The notes below the pieces were generated by a model. The model did no database searches and was not told the origin of the DNA. It saw nothing but the letters and a program-made list of their open reading frames with translations. This document shows, in pieces, positions 55,311 to 64,000 of a stretch of 64,000 nucleotides of DNA (positions within the stretch are counted from its first letter, which is position 1; each line of letters opens with the position of its first letter). The DNA is taken from assembly GCA_905221605.1 (NCBI GenBank), contig CAJNDS010002192.1, positions 387,501-451,500 on the forward strand, written 5' to 3'. The translations under genes and the position numbers were made by a program. Source of the stretch: Symbiodinium natans. Its lineage: Eukaryota > Sar > Dinophyceae > Suessiales > Symbiodiniaceae.

Positions 55311-56496
55311 GCCACGCCCCCTAGCCCCCTTTCCCCCCGGTCTCAAGAAAGAAGCATCTCTCCATGTCTCCAGGCTGCCGAAGGTGCTGGTGATGCCTAG
55401 GGGCTCACAAAATCCGTGCGACTCGAAGAGCGGGGACGTTTAGATGTGCAGGGGGTCCCTTGTTGGTTCGTCAACAGGAAGCTGCCAGAAGCTATCCCTT
55501 GAGTACGAAGGGCTCCCATCGGTGGTAACAACTTGGGAAAGATGCAGGTTTCTGTCTTTCTGTCATTGCCGGACATGAGCATCGGGATCGGGAGATTTCA
55601 AGACACAGCACAGCTGTATGCAGGGTGGCTTGTGCGGATTTGATGGCAAGGGTTCGTTGGAGGCCATTTTCTTGGCAGCCCTGTTGTATCAGCAGCAGAC
55701 ATTGGTGAAGCCCTTCAGAGTGCACCCTTTCAGCATCAAGATGCCACGATGCCACTGCGAGGTGGAGAAATCAAGGGCTTTCGGGCCTTACACGAATAGG
55801 GTTTGAAGGTGGCTTCTAGCCGTTTGGATGATTTGGATGTTAGGGCTCAGAGGGCTTCCAGGGCTTGTCGGCTTGCGTGCCCAAAAGTCTAGGAGCAGAT
55901 CAGGAGGTTGAACATGTGACAGCGTGAGGCGGAGAAGCGGATATAATCATTGTGTACAAGGGCCCTTGTTCTGATCGTGGAACGAATCTGGTTGGCATTC
56001 AAGTGTGCAGTTGGTACCTATGTTGAACATCTTCAGTCAGCAACGTGCAATGGGTTACCTCTCTGCTCAGAAGCCAGGTGACTGCGAGTTAGGGTTTAGG
56101 GTTTAGGGGATTGATAGTATGAGAGACCAATCCTAGTGGGCTGATGGCGGCTAGCGGTTCCGGCCAGGGTTTCTGTTCAAGCTCTCGAAAGACTATAGCT
56201 GGACTCACACTTTACGATGCTTTACGTAGATCAAAGCTGGTTTTGCGTGTAGCAGACTCCGCTCCTCTCCCCCCCCCCCCCAATGCAAGTGCTAGCAGAT
56301 CACGCAGATGGCCACTCTAGCCGTAGCTCATCTTCCTCGACAGTGCGCTTGCTCCCCACACACCTCACCTGGAATCTTGAATATTGAGCCTTTAAAATAA
56401 AATTGAAACGGCCCAAACCCTAATTACGCAGTGTTCACGTGCTGGGCGGGTGGCAAAAAAAGACGGAATGTGGTACCAAGTCATGCAGCTCATCCT

Positions 56497-56589
56497 ATGA
56501 CCTTTCCGAGGCTCCGGTCCATCCGCAGCCTGGAAGCCCAGAGCGTTGAGGACCTGCGGGCAGAGTGCAGGCGCACACTGCTTTGGGAG
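56497..56589 (+). CDS. Unidentified exon-like segment with LRxxCRR helix
   Basis: From ATG at 56497 the frame reads MTFPRLRSIRSLEAQSVEDL and RAECRRTLLWE up to a GT donor at 56590. It resembles helix-turn-helix segments such as SAP or LETM1 (LsxxeLrxaCrxRG), and a similar motif recurs at 58897-58989. Confidence 0.35.
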
Positions 56590-56988
56590 GTCTTAGGCTT
56601 GTCAGACCTCTCTCTCATGTGTGTGTGAGAGGTTTGGGAGCTCATAGGCCCTAGGCCCCAAGTAGCCAGCAGAAGCTGCTTCCCCTCAGGCAAAGGGGCC
56701 TCGCTCCTCCGAGGCGCGCATCTAAGGCCCGGGGAAGGGATGAGTGCAGTCAGAACCATTCGGCAGCTATCGTACGTAGCCCTTCCTGGTGCTGACAAAG
56801 TCGCTCAGCTCTCTGAGAGTTGGGTTTGCCATGAAAGCTGGCTGCCCTAGCTCGGCAAGATCAGGCTTGGGATTTTCGGTGCTAGGGCTCCTGGCGCTGC
56901 AGGCAGATCTGATAAGCCAACTGCCGCGCACTTACGTCGAGGGACATGAGTTGGTCAAGGAGTTGGGGCTGGGAGAACTGCCACCCTC

Positions 56989-57453
56989 ATGGTAGAGTAT
57001 TGTGGAGAGCACAATGACATCGCATTGATACTGGCTATTGCCGTACCGCCGGACCTCACAGCGCAAGAGGTCAGAGATGCTTCTGTGGTTAGAGCTTCCG
57101 CTGTCCGCGCTGCGAAGCCTCTGCAAGGACATGTGGGTCCAAGGCTAACTGTCTCAAGCCCTGGGCAGCCCAAACCGCTGACAGTGGTGCGACGCTTCAT
57201 GCAGGACCGTGGCCTACAGATTCGCGGGGACCAGCGACGCTGGGGCCTCGGTCTGGACGATAGAGCGGCTCTGAACTTGGAACCGCAGCTGCCATCAGAA
57301 GAAAGCAAGCCGGTAGCACAGTGCTACCAGTGGATGAACAAGGTCATGGCGAATAGCGCAGGCTTGAAACAGGAGGGCTCCAGAGCACGAACTTCGCAGC
57401 CCCAAGACTCGCCAGACAAGCAGTGGCTGCGGCACCCTGCTGTGCTTCGCTGA
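56989..57453 (+). CDS. Unidentified open reading, 150 codons
   Basis: It is open from about 56989 to TGA at 57451-57453. It contains EYCGEHNDIALILAIAVPPD and later VVRRFMQDRGLQIRGDQRRW. The G/C third-position bias is moderate. No family is recognised. It may be part of the same unknown gene as the flanking LRxxCRR segments. Confidence 0.3.
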   Translation: MVEYCGEHNDIALILAIAVPPDLTAQEVRDASVVRASAVRAAKPLQGHVGPRLTVSSPGQPKPLTVVRRFMQDRGLQIRGDQRRWGLGLDDRAALNLEPQLPSEESKPVAQCYQWMNKVMANSAGLKQEGSRARTSQPQDSPDKQWLRHPAVLR

Positions 57454-58221
57454 TGAGTGTCCTTTTTCCAGCTCCGAGGTGCAGACCTGCTGCTGGGCAC
57501 CCAGAACCATGTCCTTAGACTTAGACCTGCTTTGTGTCATAGAGTCAGCTGCGTCAGGCCTATTTCCAAAGACACCATATTGCCGAGTCCCGTATTCGCT
57601 TCTGAACGGCCTTGCGCCCCACATTGTATTTGAGGAGCTTGCTTCGCGAATCATCCTGGCGTGATCGGGGCATTCCGTGCTGCTGGCACGTGACAGATTT
57701 CAGTTTGGCATGATATAGATCTGATAAGTCGGATAGGTAGTGTCGTACTAGTCCAAACTTCAAAAGCTCGTGGCTCCAAGTTGCCCATGTGCCGGATAGC
57801 AACTGCATTTTTTCTAACGGACTCTGTTCGTCAGAGCTCAACAAGTCTTATGGCATTGTGTGGTAGGCGGCATTTTTGTTAAAATCAGTTCCGACATCTA
57901 GCACCTATCTGCAGTGGCCAGGTTGGAACGGCTCGGTCATGAAACACTGGCTCAGGAGCTGTTGGACAAGGCGCATTGAAGGTTGTTATGTCATCAGCCG
58001 ACAGTTTCAGGATTTATGGCTGGCTTCAGGATTGGATGGGTTGCAGGTTTCGGTCTCAGTCGTTGTGAGCCACAACCCCACACCCTATGCGCGCACATCT
58101 GCCAAACAGCAACATCGAAGCTCCCATCACCGGCCGATACGTACGGCCAACCACGTTTTGCAGGGTTACAGGTCTAAAGGCTCTCCCCGTGAGGCGTCTC
58201 TCCAGGTTAGGCACCCCGTTT

Positions 58222-58745
<524 letters not shown>

Positions 58746-58896
58746 GTGTATGGGAATCCTTGCATTGATAGCCCAAAGTCGGCAGCCTCACGCCCCAAGC
58801 CTCCCCAGCTAGGGTCCTCCGTCCCTGCATCCCGTTGACCCAAAACCCATCAAAGAAAAGCTTGCTCTCTTTGCCGGGAACCATCGCATTGCGCAG

Positions 58897-58989
58897 GTCG
58901 AAGGCTTGGAAGCCATGGGGGTGCGGTCTCTGCGGGAGCAGTGCCGCCGGAGGGCCCAACATGGCGAACTGTTCAATGCTGATGCAAAG
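58897..58989 (+). CDS. Unidentified exon-like segment with LRxxCRRR helix
   Basis: After GCAG the frame reads VEGLEAMGVRSLREQCRRRA and QHGELFNADAK. The LExxxVxxLRxxCRR pattern matches the one at 56497-56589. The function is unknown. Confidence 0.35.
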
Positions 58990-59815
58990 TGTTTTGCGGG
59001 TGGAACTGAAGAAAGGTGCTTTGGGTGTCAGATCATCAGATCACACAACAAGTTCATGCTGCAGGCCTGCGGAGGCTTAGGTAAGGTTCGCGATCTTGCG
59101 TTTCACGCGACTGCCAGAGCGATGACCCTTCCAAGGCTCACTGAAACTGCCCTTCCAGGTGGGGGCGCCGGGTTCAGGAGCACGGTGGAGATTGCCTGCA
59201 AGCAAAGACAGCGGCTAGGAATCACAACTGTCAGTTGCAAGTTCTACTCTTGGAGTTAAGTTGTGAAGCAGGACCTTGCTGCTCAGCAGATGAGCAGCAA
59301 CAACGTGCTACAAGTACCTTCCCAGAGTCCTAGAGTTCGATTTGACAAGCATGCCAGATTGCACTGGCAGTCACTGGCAGCTGCAGCAGAGCTATTCACG
59401 GTGGCACGGTGCGTCTGCGTGTTTGGAAGGCTCTTGGAGAGAAGAATGAGTTGGTTGCCTGCCTCACGGTCGTCTCCTTGGCACAGGGCCAGGTTGAGAT
59501 TGTGACTGGTAACTTGGACTTAGACACATGGTTAGGGTGTTTTCGCAATAATTATTTGGGGATAGTACCATGTAGTTTGAACCATGACAGGCGAAGTCTG
59601 AGCCAAACCTTGGGCCACTGTCATCTGATAGTTGCGCTTGGCAACTTCTTTCATTGGCATCTCTTGTAAAAGCTCTTTGCTCCATGGTGGAAATTTCGTG
59701 TCGAAGCAGCAGTCGCTGGGCTTTCCAATGGTGATTCATCTGCAATAGTTTTTTCTCTCGTTGTCCGGCTGCACCTGCATTAAGAGGAGCCTTCGAATCC
59801 GCAAATGCTAAACAT

Positions 59816-59878
59816 TTACTACTACAGTACTACTACATTACTACTACATTACTACTACATTACTACTACACTACTACT
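59816..59878 (+). repeat. ACTACTACATT tandem array
   Basis: About five units of an 11-base repeat (ACTACTACATT and variants). Confidence 0.85.
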
Positions 59879-60799
59879 CTATATAATTTCTCTTGTAAGA
59901 CAAAGTAATAGAGGACCCAAGTCGAGCAGAGCCAACTCAGGAACCCCCAGCCGCTACGCTTCAACTTCTGGATCGTAGGTGGAAAAAACCCAGCTCTCAC
60001 AGTCGATACTTCCAGGGCCGATTTAGATCCTCTTAGATGGAGGGCAAGTCCCCCGATACCCTTACCCCCATGTGAGGCTTCTGCAAGGTTCTTGTCCGCT
60101 AGAGGCATCCATGCGACCGTGCACAACAAGACAATTTCACAATCCCTGAACTCTCGATTGCAATCTGTCATATTCTATAGACTTCTGTAATGATGTTCCT
60201 TGCTTCGCAGGACTACTTCGTCTGGGAACGGCTGTCGACCTCCGCGCTCGAGCTGGAGCCTTATAGGCCCAACTAGGCAAGTGCCGATCGCCCACGCCCA
60301 AGTCAGAACCGTTGGTGACACGAACCCACATAGTTCATGCCGGGGACCTACCTTCGCCGGGGCGTGTTCCGTTTCGAACATCTTGCATGCCCAGTCGAAC
60401 ACATGAGGTGGGTTAATGGTTAGATGGCTTCGGCATTGTCGCGTTCTATCGAGATCGTCCGTTGCTTGGGCGCCAAGGAGCGAGTGCAACGAACGCGGAT
60501 GCTCTCCAGACATTAAAGGCCTGACAGGGCTCAAGGTGTCATTGGAAGACCAAACCCTGAAACCCGCAAAGCTACCATCATGGCGGCAAAAAAGCCACCG
60601 TTTTTAGGCCACTGGCGTGAACTTGGGAGGCCGCCAAAGGCGGAAGTTTCAAAGTGTTGCGGTAGGAGATTTTAAGGCCTGACGAATCGTTTGTGCTAAG
60701 CCCAGGTCATGTCACGTGACTCTTGTCACCATTCGACCAATCTTGCCACTGCCTTGATATTCTGTGATCGTGATCAAGGGCGCACTAGTGACTTCACAG

Positions 60800-60864
60800 C
60801 CTCATTCCGCGAACATGGAGGAGAAGCATCGTCATGTCGTTGTCAATGCTGCTTGCTTTAACAG
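60800..60864 (+). CDS. Unidentified exon-like segment
   Basis: After CACAG the frame reads PHSANMEEKHRHVVVNAACF and NRQ, with coding-like codons. No family is recognised. Confidence 0.2.
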
Positions 60865-63475
60865 GCAAGTAGATACGTACTGTGTGTGTTTCATATGGTT
60901 CAGTCCTGGAACACACAGAGCATTCTTTCTTTCATCGCTGTGCAGGCGTGCAGAGCCCCCGGAAGCACCAGATGCTTGCACTAGCCTCGGATGAACATCT
61001 TCGCTGCGGAACTTGTGACAGGGAACCCTTTGCCAGTCCAGAATAGTGCAGGTTCTGCAACCTGAGTGTTGTTTTGTTCAAGACTGCTCTGCCAGACCCC
61101 TCCAATTTTCTTCATGCATGCGACAGCCACATGCAGATGCAGACTTGGAGCACTGCTGTTGGGATTTGGCTAGGTGCAGAGTCTGGTGGAGGCACGCCTG
61201 ATTCAGGCCTGGACGGCAAAGTATTGGGGAGCATGCGCGAGCTTTCGTGGCCACTCTTGTACATATGTGGCTGAGGTCTTGCATGTGTGGAGGTTGATGC
61301 TGCTTTCCGGATGAAGGTCGCACACAGCAATCCTTGCGTCAGCGAGACCAAGCAAGAGCTCGAGAGGGATTCATGCTCGGCTGTGCGATGAGGGGCATCG
61401 CCACGCGATCAAAGATTCTCAAATTGCTTGAAAGCCCCCGGCGCCTTCCCAGGCGTGGCGCGACTCCGGCTTGGACCTGCTCCGAGAGGGCTTGCAAGCA
61501 CACGTAGCCCAATGTGAATTCCTGAAGGTTGCCAAAAATGAAATCAGGAAGCCCCTCCTGCCCTGGACTCGTAGCCTAGGGCCTAGGACTTCCCAGCTCT
61601 TGATGAATGGTTTCAGAACATGTGTTTGTCATAATGACTTTGCCGAGGACAAGCGCGTCACCTCCTTCCAGGCAGCAGTGGGTGCTCAGTTAGAGCAGCG
61701 CAAAGGAAGCTGGTAGCAGTTCAGCGTTCGGAGCTCCTTGGGGTCTTCACCGTCGATGTGGCTGGCGGAATGCAGGAAGCTCCGAGTAGAATTGCGAGGA
61801 CTTGAGAATTGAGTAGAGCAGTCATGTGGGCGCAGAGTTCAGAGTTTGTGTCCACCGAACTGGGCAGGCCATTGAGCGCGTTCTGCGGGAAGTTCGCCCA
61901 GGGCTCATGACATGCTCTCTTGCCGACGAAGTCTTCCTTGCATTGCCTCGATGGCAAGGGTCCAAGACTCTTGAAGTCCTAGTGCTCCAACTATTTCCAA
62001 CTTCTCCAAGGGATCGGACAGATAAGAAGCCTCGTCTTCATAGAGACCAGTTTGTTTGTTTTGCCGATTCCAGAGCCGCTGCTGGAGGCCGCCTAGAGCA
62101 GCTGACGCTGTCCGAGCTGCCCCTGGGCTCAACCGCATCTACGGCTCATGCTCCACGAACCTCCTGCTGCCTCTTCTATCCTCTTCTTCTTTTTTAGGAA
62201 AAATGATGACATTTCAGATTCTGGTAGGAACGCACTCCTTGTACCTGCATGTAGTGTTGATTGTGGGTGGTGTGAATTCCTTCCAGGTTGTTCTCCAAGC
62301 TGCCAAACTCGAAGCTACAGTTTCTGCATTCACTGCTGGCAGGGTCCGGGCATCACGTATACCGCCAGTCCACTTGCTCAGCCCATGCACACCTAAGGCA
62401 GCAGCAAGTTCGCAAGAGAGGCCGCTTGCAGCGCTTTCGGGTCTTGGGTGTCCAGCGACAAGGCTTGCGGATGTTCGGATATGGAACGGCTGTAAACGGA
62501 GTTAGTTCAGTTGCACATGCACCACCCACGTAAAGAACGCAATCGTACGACTCCCTTCCTAAGCAATATAAGGACCGCAGAAGCATGTTCGAAAGTAGAG
62601 GCCCATGGTTTAGGATTCGTGACGGTTCGTGCTTGGGTGGCATGTCTGCTGGTCTTTGGCCCTCCCCAAGCGGTCAAACAGTTCTCAGGTTTTGAACAAT
62701 CTAAGACTAGGCAGGGTTCTACACGAAAGGGTTACCACAGCATGGGATGCCGAAATTCTGCGCTGGTGCCGCAACGCACAGGGCTTGGGGACACTTTCGA
62801 AAGCCTGCACGTACTGAACTTGCCATCCTGGCCAATGCAGGTAGTCGGGCTTAGAGGAGGCAGTGGACAGCCACCCGCCCACCACCCCAACCCAGATTCA
62901 GGCAGCACTGCAGGTGGCCCTGAATAGGCCAACACACCGTACACCCTAAACCTTCGAGCGCCAGAGGAGCTCACCCCACTTCCATACCCAGTCTCCGTTT
63001 CCAGGACTGCAACCACCCTAGCAGAGACTTGAGTATCCTAAGTAGGCACAGAACAGATCAGAACAGCCCCGGCCATGGCTTGGGATTTCAGCGTCGATGT
63101 CAGCAAGCCTCGGAAGGCATGTCAATGGGGCGCACGCGGTATCTGGAAAGCTTCAGTCCTTGGGGACCTTGGGGACAGTTGCCTTGGGAAAACCTTGGGA
63201 GGGTCGGAACTACCAGTAGGGATGCGAAACTGCATAGTACTGCCGCGTTTTGCTGGATTCTTGCACGCTACTTTTCTGCACTCCTGGTAGGAGAGACTCC
63301 TCAAGCCAACCGGACCCTGAGCCAGAGATCCCAGCTTCGACATCTCACATTCCTAACAAAGCCCCTGTCGTCCTTAAAACCCGAGGCTGCTGAACCCCTA
63401 CAGCCTACAGCCCTCATCTCCCACCAAGCAAGAAGGGATTTAAGCCTATAGTTGTGCAACGGAAGGCTTCGCCAA

Positions 63476-63512
63476 TTTAGGGATTTAGGGTTCAGGGTTT
63501 AGGTTTAGGGTA
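63476..63512 (+). repeat. Degenerate TTTAGGG array
   Basis: Four to five imperfect units. A reversed CCCTAAA group follows at 63897-63940. Confidence 0.8.
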
Positions 63513-64000
63513 GCCAGATGTAGCCAGAAAGCTGCAAAGACCAGGGCCCGACCACTCCGGGATTCTCTGGCGACTGGCGTGGGGGTGCAGCGCTGCATCA
63601 GGTGCGCAATTGGCAATATCACTCTTATTTAGTGTGCTGTTCTTGCTTTGTGTGTTGTCACATCTTTTTGTTTATGGTGCTGTTCTTATTGTTTTCCGTG
63701 CTATCAGGTCTAATTTTTGTGCAGGTGCCTATGGAACATGGCCAGCTGCAAGTCAACGGGTTGCAGGGGATGGAGTCTGCTTCGACTAGAGGTTGGCGGA
63801 ACAAGAGAAGCCAAAGAGGCTAGGCATGGAACACCATGGCCGAAAGGCCAGCCCCCAAGTTTTCCGTTTCTAAGCTGCCAAGGCGAACCCTGAGCCCTTA
63901 AACCCTAAGCCCTAAACCCTAAACGCTAGACCCTAAGCTCTGGCGCCAGGCCCCACAGCCCTCTTCACAGCGCCGCCCTGCAGCCAGTGGCACTGTGGAG

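Overview
The window reads as nuclear DNA of a dinoflagellate, most likely of the Symbiodiniaceae type. The evidence is a near-perfect dinoflagellate spliced-leader (SL) relic at 23324-23344, protein-coding exons of 40-90 bases scattered through long introns, splice donors of the GT, GC and GA kinds joined to AG acceptors (mostly AG|G), many interstitial TTTAGGG/CCCTAAA arrays, and dense microsatellites and poly-C/poly-G runs. All recognised genes lie on the + strand, as in the unidirectional gene arrays of this group. The organism call is inference from these features; no database search was possible.

Layout. (1) 1-5187: 3' part of a PPP-family serine/threonine phosphatase; exons carrying GNHE, HGG, RSHE and SAPRYCD motifs are recognisable, and the N-terminal metal-binding motifs lie left of the window. 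(2) 5188-21543: mostly introns or intergenic DNA with arrays, dispersed repeats and a few unidentified exon-like stretches. (3) 21544-37801: about twenty exons of a CSC1/OSCA/TMEM63-type mechanosensitive (osmosensitive) cation channel. Most neighbouring exons join in phase. (4) 23324-24152, inside an intron of that channel gene: a complete intronless Bax inhibitor-1/Lifeguard (TMBIM) gene preceded by the SL relic, i.e. a reinserted processed mRNA nested in a host gene. (5) 37802-43240: repeats, one CTG array, few exon-like segments. (6) 43241 to about 52700: a SEC12/PREB-like WD40 protein (SAR1 GEF of COPII budding) with a likely C-terminal membrane anchor. (7) 52700-55200: an AT-richer island with a fragment of an A32/HerA-FtsK-like packaging ATPase, the kind found in large DNA viruses, virophages and Polinton-like elements. 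(8) 55200-64000: repeats, a 0.5 kb TG tract, and unidentified exon-like stretches.

The recognised genes do not form a pathway. The channel, the BI-1-like protein and SEC12 are all endomembrane or plasma-membrane proteins, but their proximity looks accidental. The main interest is genomic: a retrogene nested in a channel intron, non-canonical GA-AG and GC-AG introns supported by reading-frame phase, telomere-like arrays embedded in introns (one forming a splice donor), small dispersed repeat families, and a viral-type ATPase relic.

Exon boundaries were placed by eye from family motifs, frame and AG/GN dinucleotides, so most may be off by a few bases and some small exons are surely missing.
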